A stretch of 64,000 bases of DNA, from the NCBI GenBank assembly GCA_049975425.1, contig JBNGDI010000002.1, positions 62,001 through 126,000 of the forward strand. Direction: 5' to 3'. Shown here one piece after another: positions 8,250 to 18,100 of this stretch. How positions within the stretch are numbered: the stretch's first letter is position 1; each line of letters begins with the position of its first letter. Under the pieces are notes generated by a model. That model saw only the letters and a list, made by a program, of their open reading frames with translations, was not told the DNA's origin and made no database searches. The translations under genes and the position numbers were made by a program. This stretch comes from HyVt-105 sp049975425. Lineage in GTDB: Bacteria > Bacteroidota > Bacteroidia > Bacteroidales > VadinHA17.

Positions 8250-9761
8250 CTATTCATCGGGAAGGGACATCTTCACGTTACGCAGAAACTCCACCGACCG
8301 GAAGATATCCTGATACATTGTTTTGTCATTCTCAACGAAGTGTACCTGCCTGCGGTATTCAGCCACAAAATTCTCTAGCCAGGGAGATGTTTTCAGGGGC
8401 CTTCTGAAATCAAGCGCCTGGGCTGCATTGTACAATTCAATAGCAAGGATCCTTTCCAGGTTTTCCATAATCTGATAGGCTTTCAGGGCGGCGGTGGCTC
8501 CCATACTAACGTGATCTTCCTGCCCCTGGGAAGTTTCGATGGAATCGACTGAGGCAGGAGTTGACAGCTGTTTGTTATAGCTTACCATGGCGGCCGCTGT
8601 GTATTGAGGAATCATGAACCCGGAATTCAACCCCGGATTGGCAACCAGAAAAGGAGGCAACCCCCTTTTCCCTGAAAGCAATTGATAAATTCTCCTTTCA
8701 GAGATATTTCCCAGCTCGGCCATGGCGATACACAGGTTATCCAGGGCCAGAGCCAGGGGTTGCCCGTGAAAGTTGCCCGCTGAAATGATCATATCCTCTT
8801 CGGGGAAAATGGTAGGGTTATCAGTCACTGAATTGATCTCATTCCTGAATACGCCGGCCACATAAAGTATGGAATCTTTCGAGGCTCCGTGCACCTGGGG
8901 GATGCAACGGAATGAATAGGGATCCTGCACGGCTTTCCCTTCCCGGGCGATCAGTTCACTACCCTCAAGCAGCCATCTGATCCGGCGGGCAGTCTCGATC
9001 TGACCGCTGTGAGGCCTGATTTTCTGTACCAGGTGATGAAAAGGTTCGATACGCCCATCGTATACATCGAGGGACAGCGCCCCGATCACATCGGCCAGCA
9101 AGCTCAGCCTCGATACGTTCAGGGTAAGGTAAACCCCGTAAGCGCTCATAAACTGGGTTCCGTTCAGCAGGGCAAGGCCTTCCTTTGACTGAAGTTCTAC
9201 AGGCTGCCATCCCATTTTTTTCAATACTTCCCGGCTGCTCACCTTCCGGCCTTCCGCATATACCTCCCCCAGACCGATCAGTGGAAGGCTCAAATGAGCC
9301 AGTGGCGCGAGATCGCCGGATGCCCCCAGTGATCCGTACTGGTAAACCACGGGAATGATATCATGGTTGAAAAAATCGATCAGGCGCTGAACAGTGGCTA
9401 TCTGCACTCCTGAATTTCCGTAAGCCAACGACTGTATTTTAAGAAACAGCATGAGGCGCACCAGTTCAGAAGGCACTTCCGGCCCGGCGCCACAGGCATG
9501 AGATTTCACCAGGTTTTCCTGCAGGGTTCCCAGTTCTGCCCTGGAAATACTCCGGTCACATAAAGACCCGAAACCGGTTGTAATCCCATAAAGAGGCTCC
9601 GATGAGCGTTCAATCCGTTGATCCAGGTATTTCCTGCACCGGTTGATTCTTTTCCGGCATTCATCGGATAATTCCAGTTTTGTGGCAGGATTCAGAATGG
9701 TCTGTATGGTATCGAACCCGATTTCACCGGGGGATATGACATGGACCGAAGGTTTTTTCAT
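8250..9761 (-). CDS. hutH: Histidine ammonia-lyase
   Basis: Deaminates L-histidine to trans-urocanate, the first step of histidine degradation. 503 residues from the ATG at 9761, normal for the family; the longer frame to 9821 would cross a -7 element at 9792-9799. The self-cyclising MIO tripeptide Ala147-Ser148-Gly149 is present in GSLGASGDLAPLAHL, preceded by the catalytic Tyr in LYGITTGFG. HFHGQPLALALDN-like (here NFHGQPLAL) and the C-terminal QGQEDHVSMG segment are also conserved. No other hut genes are in the window. It lies downstream of hisS on the same strand but appears to have its own promoter. Confidence 0.94.
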   Translation of the reverse strand: MKKPSVHVISPGEIGFDTIQTILNPATKLELSDECRKRINRCRKYLDQRIERSSEPLYGITTGFGSLCDRSISRAELGTLQENLVKSHACGAGPEVPSELVRLMLFLKIQSLAYGNSGVQIATVQRLIDFFNHDIIPVVYQYGSLGASGDLAPLAHLSLPLIGLGEVYAEGRKVSSREVLKKMGWQPVELQSKEGLALLNGTQFMSAYGVYLTLNVSRLSLLADVIGALSLDVYDGRIEPFHHLVQKIRPHSGQIETARRIRWLLEGSELIAREGKAVQDPYSFRCIPQVHGASKDSILYVAGVFRNEINSVTDNPTIFPEEDMIISAGNFHGQPLALALDNLCIAMAELGNISERRIYQLLSGKRGLPPFLVANPGLNSGFMIPQYTAAAMVSYNKQLSTPASVDSIETSQGQEDHVSMGATAALKAYQIMENLERILAIELYNAAQALDFRRPLKTSPWLENFVAEYRRQVHFVENDKTMYQDIFRSVEFLRNVKMSLPDE

Positions 9762-9791
9762 GATACAAGACAGATTAGGCAAACAAAAAAA

Positions 9792-9799
9792 CAAAGCTA
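9792..9799 (-). promoter_or_regulatory. Putative -7 element for hutH
   Basis: Minus strand TAGCTTTG, an exact TAnnTTTG match 30 bases before the hutH ATG. At the expected -33 distance the sequence is ATG rather than TTG. Confidence 0.5.
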
Positions 9800-9831
9800 A
9801 CAGGTTTGCCCGGATAACCATATGTCGTATA

Positions 9832-11199
9832 TCATCTTCTGAGTTCGGAAATCAATGCAGTAAGCGATAGTTTGCTCTGATCACCTGTAGCCATATTTTT
9901 CAGGGTCACCGACCCCACTTTCATCTCTTCCTCTCCCACCAGGGCAACAAACGGGATTCCCCTGTTATGGGCATATGTCATCTGTTTCTTAATTTTCGCA
10001 GCATCGGGATACAATTCTGCCTGAATGCCTGTCCGTCGGATTGTTTTCAGCAGGTTCAGACAATAGGCTGCTTCTCTTGCACCAAAATTGATGAACAACA
10101 AACGGGTAGAATGAACCGCCTCATCGGGAAACAGGCTGAAATGTTCCATCACATCGTAAATGCGATCGGCGCCGAAAGAAATCCCCACACCCGACATGCC
10201 TTCCATTCCAAACACTCCTGTAAGGTTGTCGTAGCGGCCACCCCCGCACAAACTGCCCATTTCCATGTTGTCGGCCACCACCTCAATAATGGCACCGGTA
10301 TAATAATCCAGGCCGCGTGCCAGGGTTATATCCACTTCCAGCCGGGAAACAATATCCAGGGGCTTCAGAAAATCCAATACTTGCTCTGTTTCCTTTATCC
10401 CCTGCACACCCGTTTCCGAAGCTGCAAGAAATTCCTTCATTGTCTTCAGCTTCATGGCAGAGGATCCTTTCAAATCCCACACCGGTTTCAACTTTTCCAC
10501 TGAAGCAGCAGGAATTCCTTTTGACAGCAATTCCTGTTTCACTTTTTCTACGCCTATTTTCTGCAACTTGTCAAGCCCCACCGTAATATCGGTCAGTCTT
10601 TCCGATTGTCCTATCACTTCGGCCAAACCGGCCAGGATCTTCCGGTTGTTCAGTTTTACCGTAACGGAAATTCCCAGACAGGTAAAAACCTCATCAATAA
10701 TCTGGATCATTTCCACCTCATTCAGCAGGGAATCGCTTCCCACCACATCCACATCACACTGGTAGAACTCACGGTAACGGCCACGCTGGGGTTTGTCGGC
10801 CCTCCATACGGGCTGTATCTGATACCTTCTGAACGGAAAAGGGATTTCACTCCTGTGCTGCACCACGAAGCGGGCAAAAGGCACGGTCAGGTCATATCTT
10901 AATCCCCGGTCGCATATTTTCATGGAAATGGAAGCCGGGTCCGGATCCTCCCAATCAGCCTCATCCAGTGCCTTCAGAAAATCGCCTGAATTCAGTATTT
11001 TGTAAAGCAGCCGGTCGCCTTCCTCTCCGTATTTACCCAGCAGGGTATGCAGGTTTTCCATAGCCGGGGTTTCAATGGGAAGAAAACCGTACCGCTTAAA
11101 AATTTCAGTAATGGTATGGAAAATATAATTCCGCCTGATCATCTGATCAGGAGTGAAATCACGCGTTCCTTTCGGAACAGATGCCTTTTCCTTGCTCAT
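9832..11199 (-). CDS. hisS: Histidyl-tRNA synthetase
   Basis: Class II aminoacyl-tRNA synthetase of 455 residues that charges tRNA-His. The start at 11199 gives MSKEKASVPKGTRDFTPDQM, the usual Bacteroidota N-terminus; the longer GTG start at 11217 lies inside a -7 element. Class II motif 1 (around FKRYGFLPIETPAMEN), motif 2 (FRRYQIQPVWRADKPQRGRYREFYQCDVD) and the histidine-binding loops (LARGLDYYTGAIIE; GGGRYDNL) are present, as is motif 3 (GVGISFGADRIYDV). The C-terminal anticodon-binding domain covers about 360-455. Confidence 0.96.
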   Translation of the reverse strand: MSKEKASVPKGTRDFTPDQMIRRNYIFHTITEIFKRYGFLPIETPAMENLHTLLGKYGEEGDRLLYKILNSGDFLKALDEADWEDPDPASISMKICDRGLRYDLTVPFARFVVQHRSEIPFPFRRYQIQPVWRADKPQRGRYREFYQCDVDVVGSDSLLNEVEMIQIIDEVFTCLGISVTVKLNNRKILAGLAEVIGQSERLTDITVGLDKLQKIGVEKVKQELLSKGIPAASVEKLKPVWDLKGSSAMKLKTMKEFLAASETGVQGIKETEQVLDFLKPLDIVSRLEVDITLARGLDYYTGAIIEVVADNMEMGSLCGGGRYDNLTGVFGMEGMSGVGISFGADRIYDVMEHFSLFPDEAVHSTRLLFINFGAREAAYCLNLLKTIRRTGIQAELYPDAAKIKKQMTYAHNRGIPFVALVGEEEMKVGSVTLKNMATGDQSKLSLTALISELRR

Positions 11200-11216
11200 A
11201 CCTTCTGATTTGGGCA

Positions 11217-11224
11217 CAAAGATA
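11217..11224 (-). promoter_or_regulatory. Putative -7 element for hisS
   Basis: Minus strand TATCTTTG, an exact TAnnTTTG match 17 bases before the hisS ATG at 11199. This places transcription start just upstream of that ATG and excludes the GTG at 11217. The upstream element is only approximate (TTTC). Confidence 0.55.
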
Positions 11225-11249
11225 AGAGAAATTCCGCCAGGCTGAAATC

Positions 11250-11606
11250 CTACTGTATAAACCGGATGCTGAGGGGATATTCAAAATACTCTCCGCTATT
11301 GGCCCTGACCGAGGCAATGATCACCAAAATCAGATTCAATACTCCCAGGGCAATCAGTATGAATATACCGATCAACAGGATAATCAACATAGCCGCAAGA
11401 ATAAGATAGAGAGTCATGGATATCTGAAAATTCACGGCGGCTTTTCCATGAAAATCAACAAAAGATGATTCTTCCCTCTTCAGCACCCAAACGATCAGAG
11501 GGCCAATAATATTCCCGAAAGGAATAATATAACCCGCCAGCGCTGCCAGGTGGCAGAACATGGCCCAGTTTCTTTCCTCGTTAGTTCGGGGATCAATTAC
11601 TTCCAT
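11250..11606 (-). CDS. DUF4870 family small membrane protein
   Basis: 118 residues with three hydrophobic segments. The family pattern is clear: RNWAMFCHLAALAGYIIPFGNIIGPLIVW, then the cytoplasmic loop LKREESSFVDFHGKAAVNFQIS and a long hydrophobic hairpin. DUF4870 proteins are distantly Tic20-like and of unknown function. It sits 28 bases after the upstream secreted-protein gene and before hisS. Confidence 0.85.
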   Translation of the reverse strand: MEVIDPRTNEERNWAMFCHLAALAGYIIPFGNIIGPLIVWVLKREESSFVDFHGKAAVNFQISMTLYLILAAMLIILLIGIFILIALGVLNLILVIIASVRANSGEYFEYPLSIRFIQ

Positions 11607-11634
11607 AGCAACCGGATTTTAATTCATTTGTACA

Positions 11635-12489
11635 TCAGTATCGACCGATCCGCCGGAAGTCGCTCTTCAGAAATCCGTCGGAATTTCTTCTGTTAATGGT
11701 GTGGTAATTGAAATAGTATACCCTCGCATCATCGCAACCGATCAGCACTTTATAGGTACGTCCTGTATTGCTCGTATTTTCTGGCCCAACCTTGTGAAGA
11801 ATCACGGTATGAGGTCGTTTTTCTGCAATGGCTGCTTCAATTTCATCCCTGGCGACTATCCGGAAAGTGTGATCAATCAGTTCCCGTATTTCCTCTTCTG
11901 TGTTGACATCTTCAGCCAGATCATCCGCTTCCAGAAGCAGGGTTTTGTCCACCAGTTCGGAAGTGTTTTTATTATAATAGGTAAGAAACTGCAAAGCGGT
12001 AACGGAAGGGTCTTTCAAGATCATTTCAGCATGCTGTTGCATAAACCGGATGACCAACTCCAGCTTGTACACATACTCTTCCTCATCGGCTTCTGAATAT
12101 GAAAGGGGAAAAGAACAGAGTTCGGGCATTTCTTCGATTTCCCTGACATCTTTCCCCAGAAGGAAATTCAGGAAGTTGTAATATACATGCCCTTTATCCT
12201 GTTCAAAACTGGTTCCGGTAAGGACCAGAAATCCGTAATCGGGATCTTTCCGCAGATTTTCGAATTCCGCAGTTGAAATAAATTCAAAGGGGGTCAGCTT
12301 CCAGTGCTTCTCCATCGCATCTTTCACGTAAATATTGTATGAGGAAAACATATCGTTTTCCAGCACCACCATGGTTGTGATTTGCGGGATCCTGCCGGCT
12401 TCTTCGGGCGTGGGAAATGGTGCCTGTGAAAAAGAGATACCAAAACAGAGCAGCAAGAACGGGAAAAACAGATAATACAATTTATTCAT
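11635..12489 (-). CDS. Secreted protein of unknown function
   Basis: 284 residues with a signal peptide (1-21, LLLCFGISFSQ). I do not recognise a domain. The N-terminal part has alternating strands and helices (ITTMVVLENDMFSSYNIYVKDAMEKHW) and the C-terminal part ends with a probable strand pair around TYKVLIGCDDARVYYFNYHTI. The middle is acidic (EADEEEYVY, AEDVNTEEEIREL). No TM segment beyond the signal. Forty-eight bases separate it from the upstream secreted-protein gene on the same strand, suggesting an operon of two functionally linked exported proteins. Confidence 0.7.
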   Translation of the reverse strand: MNKLYYLFFPFLLLCFGISFSQAPFPTPEEAGRIPQITTMVVLENDMFSSYNIYVKDAMEKHWKLTPFEFISTAEFENLRKDPDYGFLVLTGTSFEQDKGHVYYNFLNFLLGKDVREIEEMPELCSFPLSYSEADEEEYVYKLELVIRFMQQHAEMILKDPSVTALQFLTYYNKNTSELVDKTLLLEADDLAEDVNTEEEIRELIDHTFRIVARDEIEAAIAEKRPHTVILHKVGPENTSNTGRTYKVLIGCDDARVYYFNYHTINRRNSDGFLKSDFRRIGRY

Positions 12490-12537
12490 AACAAATTGGT
12501 TAAAGGATTCATAAAAAAGTACCAGGTCTTCTGTTGG

Positions 12538-13236
12538 TTAATCTACCGCCGGCAGATAAATGGGATTTCTTTCATTAAAACGCCGGATGAAAAGAAATTT
12601 CTGTTGTTTTTTTTTCCTGCGCCGGAGAGTGGCATATTCATCATGCAGCTCCGGATCCTTCATCAATAACACTTCCAGATTGGTCACGTCGTAATCAACC
12701 ACCTCACCGGTTTCAAAATCCAGCAGGAACTGCCTTACTTCCGTTTTCGTATAAGTGTTCGGCCTGCGGTTATAGTAATAATAATCATAAAAGGCGTAGC
12801 GATTGTAATACGGATCATAGTACTGTCCGTCATATGAAATGATGGATGCCAGAAAATGGCAGATTGAACCGATCACCGTAATGCGATGAAACCCTCCACC
12901 GATACCGATATATAACACTCCGTTTTTTGAGTAACCCCATATATCCTCTGTTTCCACTTCTTTCCGCATGCCGAAATCATCAAAATACTGAATGGTCTCC
13001 TCCGCGAGTAACTTCTGGAAAAAATCCCTGTCGGAATAATCCACTGATGTCAGAATCCTCGATTTGGGAAGGGGATTGTTGTTCCTTACCTGTTCAAAAT
13101 TCAGAAAAATACCTTCCCGGAACTGATAATCGGGAGTGTATTTAACCATCTTATAGACACTGTCACTCTCCTGTGCCTCACATATTGCGACGCTCACCAG
13201 CATTGCCGCAATGCAGTGAACCATAAACTTCCTCAT
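12538..13236 (-). CDS. Tyrosine-rich secreted protein of unknown function
   Basis: 232 residues with a signal peptide ending ICEAQ at about 22. No known domain is recognised. The centre has a short tyrosine-rich low-complexity patch (DGQYYDPYYNRYAFYDYYYY, about residues 136-155), and a basic run (LRRRKKKQQK) lies near the C-terminus. Segments GVLYIGIGGGFHRITVIGS and VRQFLLDFETGEVVDYDV look like beta structure. It is the first gene of a leftward set with the next secreted protein and the DUF4870 gene. Confidence 0.7.
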   Translation of the reverse strand: MRKFMVHCIAAMLVSVAICEAQESDSVYKMVKYTPDYQFREGIFLNFEQVRNNNPLPKSRILTSVDYSDRDFFQKLLAEETIQYFDDFGMRKEVETEDIWGYSKNGVLYIGIGGGFHRITVIGSICHFLASIISYDGQYYDPYYNRYAFYDYYYYNRRPNTYTKTEVRQFLLDFETGEVVDYDVTNLEVLLMKDPELHDEYATLRRRKKKQQKFLFIRRFNERNPIYLPAVD

Positions 13237-13430
13237 AGCTAATTCCCTCCTCTTTAATCACGAAAATATAACAATTTTCACAAAGATTCTCAATATTTTC
13301 TTGACCACAGGTTCATACGGCGAAATCTCCGGAACATTCCCAATACAGACCGATTAAATAATGAGCTTTCTCTTTCAATTTTTTTGAATATCTTTATATT
13401 TTTCGGTTATCGGGAAGAACCTGCAAAAGG

Positions 13431-15158
13431 ATGAAAAATCTTCGACCAAGGATAAACGATTATCTGTACAGGAAAATGGCTGAGGCGCAGGTGGGTCATT
13501 CCAGGCGTTCCGCCGGTCAGTTGATCCTGATCCTTCTCAGCATCTGCATTCTCATTCTGCTGGGAGTCTATTCCATCTATTCTTACATAAAGGGTTACTA
13601 CCTGAACGCAGCAGTGGATCTGGCAGGTTTTATACTGATGGGTGGCAACCTGCTGCTGACCCGCACACACCCTTCTTACCGGTATGGGAGAGTGGTTTTC
13701 AGCGCTATCTTAATGGCGCTGGGTATTTTCCTGTTTGTTCAGGGAGGAATTCATCATCTGGGATATCTCTGGTCGCTGCTTGTCCCCGCCATGCTCCTCC
13801 TGCTTCTGGGCACAGGAACAGGAACCGTTCTTACTTTCGCATATCTTGGATTGCTGATCGTTGCCATGTTGCTGCCGTCAGACTTTGTCCTTTCATCCAC
13901 CTATCCGTCCAGTATAGAATTCCGCTTTGTGATAATATACCTCTGCCTGCTGATCATCACTTATGCATACGAATATCTTAATTTACTGTCTGTCAGCAAG
14001 CTGGAAGAATCCATGGAGGAAGTAAAAAAATCAAAGCGGAACAGGGATGAATTCATCTCCAAACTTTCTCATCAGATCAGGACCCCCCTGAATAATATTG
14101 TGGTGCTGGGAAATATTCTTTCTGAATCGAATCTGGGAGAGAAACAGAAAGAGCTGCTTGACACCCTGATTGCCAGCACCAACAACCTGGTTGATATTGT
14201 CAACAACATTGCCAAGGTTTCGAGCATTGAGATTACGGAACCTGGTAAGCAGGATGCGGTGTTTGACCTGCAGAAAAGCCTGGAAAACACCGTGGAATTT
14301 TTTACCGGCCGCGATCCTCATAAGGTCAGGATCCATATTAAGGTTTCTCCGGAACTACCCTCCCGGCTGAAGGGAAATGCCATTCGCCTGCGGCAGATCA
14401 TTCTGAACCTTATCGAGAATATGATCCAGGGGTGGGGCGACGGAGAACTACAGTCTTCAATACAGGCCATTCCGGGAAACAGTGACCAGAGCCGGCTCAC
14501 TGTAAATTTTGAAGTAACAGCGGGAAAAAGACTGAACCTTTCTCTGTATTCACTGCCTGTGGAGGATACTAACTCCAGAATGATTGACCTGGGAGTGGCC
14601 AGAAGACTGGTTGAGTCAGGAAACGGAAAAATTGACGTAGAGACCGGGAAGGATCAAACCCATATACGGTTCAGCCTGCCTTTTCAGAAGGTTGTTCAGG
14701 AAAAAGTGTCCGGAGCAGAGCGCGAAAAAGTATCACACCTTTACCTGGTGAAGCACCCCGGCCAGACCAAAACCGAACTCAAAGACGCCAATGTGCTGCT
14801 GGTGGAAGACAACCTGATCAATCAAAAAATTGTTCAGCTCAGCCTGCAAAAAGTTGTACGTAACATCGATGTTGCCAATAACGGAAAAGAAGCCCTTGAT
14901 AAGTTCGGGACCTCGAAATACGATATCATTCTCATGGACATCCAGATGCCTGTGATGGACGGCCTGATCGCCACACAGAAAATCAGAGAACTGGAATCAA
15001 GTACCCATTCGCATGTTCCCATCATTGCCATAACGGCTAATGCTCTGCTGGGCGACAAGGAAACCTGCCTTACTTCGGGCATGGATGAATACATCAGCAA
15101 ACCCTTCCAGATGGAAGAGCTGATTGAAAAGATCGAAAACCTGCTTTCGGGCAATTAG
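13431..15158 (+). CDS. Hybrid sensor histidine kinase/response regulator with degenerate ATPase domain
   Basis: 575 residues. Residues about 30-186 form six or so membrane helices. A HisKA domain follows with the phospho-acceptor His214 in SKLSHQIRTPLNN. The HATPase region (about 300-418) keeps an N-box-like RLRQIILNLIENM, but the DxGxG (G1) and GxGLGL (G2) motifs and the ATP lid are missing; the G2 position reads IDLGVARRLVE. The C-terminal receiver (about 452-570) is intact with acidic residues VEDN, phospho-acceptor Asp503 in LMDIQMPVMDG, and the Lys in YISKPF. It may be unable to autophosphorylate, acting as a phosphatase, scaffold or partner of another kinase. It converges on the propeller-SpoIIE gene with only 5 bases between stop codons. 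Confidence 0.85.
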   Translation: MKNLRPRINDYLYRKMAEAQVGHSRRSAGQLILILLSICILILLGVYSIYSYIKGYYLNAAVDLAGFILMGGNLLLTRTHPSYRYGRVVFSAILMALGIFLFVQGGIHHLGYLWSLLVPAMLLLLLGTGTGTVLTFAYLGLLIVAMLLPSDFVLSSTYPSSIEFRFVIIYLCLLIITYAYEYLNLLSVSKLEESMEEVKKSKRNRDEFISKLSHQIRTPLNNIVVLGNILSESNLGEKQKELLDTLIASTNNLVDIVNNIAKVSSIEITEPGKQDAVFDLQKSLENTVEFFTGRDPHKVRIHIKVSPELPSRLKGNAIRLRQIILNLIENMIQGWGDGELQSSIQAIPGNSDQSRLTVNFEVTAGKRLNLSLYSLPVEDTNSRMIDLGVARRLVESGNGKIDVETGKDQTHIRFSLPFQKVVQEKVSGAEREKVSHLYLVKHPGQTKTELKDANVLLVEDNLINQKIVQLSLQKVVRNIDVANNGKEALDKFGTSKYDIILMDIQMPVMDGLIATQKIRELESSTHSHVPIIAITANALLGDKETCLTSGMDEYISKPFQMEELIEKIENLLSGN

Positions 15159-15163
15159 CGTGA

Positions 15164-18100
15164 TCAGGAGGTTTGATTTAAACCCGGCCTGAAACCGATC
15201 ACCAGGATATCATCTACCTGTTCATTATCTCCTTTCCAGTGTTCAATAGTTTCGTTCAGGATCATGTGCTGTTCCTCCATAGGCAGCTTGTGTATGGTAA
15301 GCAATAGATGCCTGAAACGCCGATACATAAATTTTTTCTCGCGTGGTCCTCCGAACTGGTCAACGTAGCCGTCAGTAAACATATAGATCACATCATTGGG
15401 TTCGATGGGGATAATATGATTTCTGAATTTGTCCTTCTCGGGATCTTCGGCCAGTCCGACAGACAAACGGTCTCCTTTCAGTTCGGTAATGGTATCGTCC
15501 CGTATCAGATACACCGGATTAAAAGCCCCGGCAAACTGAAGCAAATGGTTTCTGGTATCAATGGCGCAAAAAGAGAGGTCCATGCCATCTTTCAGGGTGA
15601 TTCTTTCCACTTCCTTATTGAATGCCTCTGAAATACCCTTGTTCAGCTTGTGGAGTATCTGGGCAGGTTCGATAATATTTTGCACATTGATAATATTTCT
15701 GATCAGTTCAAATCCGATCATCGACATCAGGGCCCCGGGTACTCCGTGACCGGTACAATCCACCGCTGCAATGAATATATGATCACCCTTTCTGTTCACC
15801 CAGTAAAAATCACCCGAAACAATGTCTTTTGGTTTGAACAGAATAAAAGAATCGGAAAGAATCTGTTTGAACAGCATAGCTGAAGGAAGCATGGCCTCCT
15901 GAATTTTCTGGGCATAACTGATGCTGTCGGTAATATTTTTGTTCTTGATGCTGAGTTCTTCTTTTTGCCTGCTCAGCTCAATACCCGCCAGTTCTTTTTC
16001 TTTCAGGTACTGATTGGCTCTTCGCAATTCGCGCGTACGTAATCTGAAAAACATATACAGCCAGAACATACCCGTCAGGATATAAAGGGTAATGGCAGTA
16101 CGCGTACGAAACACCGATGTCCTGACCACTACCTGCAGCGACTCCCCTTCCTTGTTCCACAGGTGATCACTGTTTGACCCTCTTACCCTGAAAACATATG
16201 TTCCATACGGGAGGTTGGCATAAGTAACCTCCGGTCTGCCCTGTAATCTTATCCATTCTTCGTCGTATCCTTCCAGTTTGTATTCAAACAGGTTTTTCGA
16301 TGGGTTTGTCAGATCAAGGGAAGTAAAATAAAGGGTGAATGATGTATGCCGCGGACTCAGTGTCAGTAATTCCGGAACATCCAGAATGGTTTCCACCCAC
16401 CTCCCCGAGGTAAAAAGATCCACCCGCGTGATCACTACGTCGGGAATATGGGTGTTGACATGGATGGAATCAGGGTAAAAAGAATTAAATCCGAGTACCC
16501 CGCCGAAGAATATTTCACCCGAGGCAGAGCGGTACCCTGCTCCAAGATTGAATTCATTGCTCTGCAACCCGTCGGTGGAATCAAAATGTTTCCATTGCCC
16601 TTCAGAAGGCTCATACATGATCAGTCCCCGGTTGGTACTCAGCCACAGGCAACCCTTTTTATCCTGTAAGACATTGTATATCAGATCGTTTGATGTAAGA
16701 TTCAAATCCTTTACCATCACAAAAGGCATGGCCTGCATATCCAGGCGGTACAATCCCAGGTGGGTGCCTGCCCAGAGCACACTGTCTCCTGAAACATTAA
16801 GGCTCAGCACCTGCACCTGATGCGAAAGGTCCATGCCTTCGGTACCCGATATGGCTATATGATCCAGCCTTGCCGACTGAAAATCAAGACGGTACAACCC
16901 CTGTCCTGTGCCGAACCATATGTTCCCTCCGTGATCCTCAGCCAGGCTGAACACATGTTCTTCCCATTCCTCTGTGCCTTCACCGGCAGGAGGAAAAATC
17001 TTCACCAGTTTTCCGCTTTTCGGAGAATACCTGAAAACTCCCCTGTCGGCCCCCATCCATATCATCCCGTTACTGTCTTCCATCATGCTGTGGATCATCT
17101 TACCAGACATGGTTTCAATCCCATGATCCTGCACAGGAACGTTAAACGGGATAAAATTCCGGCTTTCCCGGTAAGATACTTCCAGTCCCAGGTCAGATCC
17201 CAGCCATATATTCCCGCTGCTGTCCATCCAGAGCACCCGTACGTCGTTACTCTGTATTCTCCGTCCTGATCCGGTTCCGTAATGCCTCACAATCCTGTTC
17301 TGCTTTCTGTCAATCACATCCACTCCATTTCCGTAGGAAGCCACCCATATGCGCCCTTCCGTATCTTCCAGGATGGAAGAAATATTCAAGCCGCACATAC
17401 CGGGATAACTCTGTGGAGAGCGGTTGTACTTTTTAAATTTTCCGGGTTTCATATCATATTTTGCAATCCCCCCCCGCACTGCAAACCACAGAATCATCGA
17501 TTGGTCGTATACAATATCATACACATTCATGATATCGAGCTGATTTCCCCCGTAAGATATCTGATAAAAAGGAATCGTCCGGCTCCGTGAAGCATCCACC
17601 CGGAACAAACCGTGCCGTGTTCCCACCCACATTCGACGTGCCGTATCCATACACAGTGTCAGCACGTCTGTGATTTTCTCTTTTATTCCGATACTCTCCA
17701 GTCGCCGGTTTTCAAATATGTAGCGATACAATCCGCCGTATGTGCCGATCCAAAGAATGCTGTCTCCTTCCGGATACAGGGAAGTTACCTGACGGACCGG
17801 GCATTCCGGGATCATTTCCCATGTATTGCTTTCAGGCTTTAGAAGATATACTCCATTCCCGGCACCGATAAAAAAGCGACCATCGGAACATTCTGCCATT
17901 GCCTCCGGAACTTTTCCCTTTGTGTATACATATGCTTCAGCTGGAAGGCGGTAGGTTTCGAAATCACCGGTTCCGGGCTGGTAACGCTGTATATGCTCGG
18001 AGGTACGCACCCATACGTATCCGCGGGGAGAAACCCTGACGGCATATACCTTTTCTCCTGCCAGGCCTTTGTTCTCCTGTTCACCGGGCAACAGAACGGA

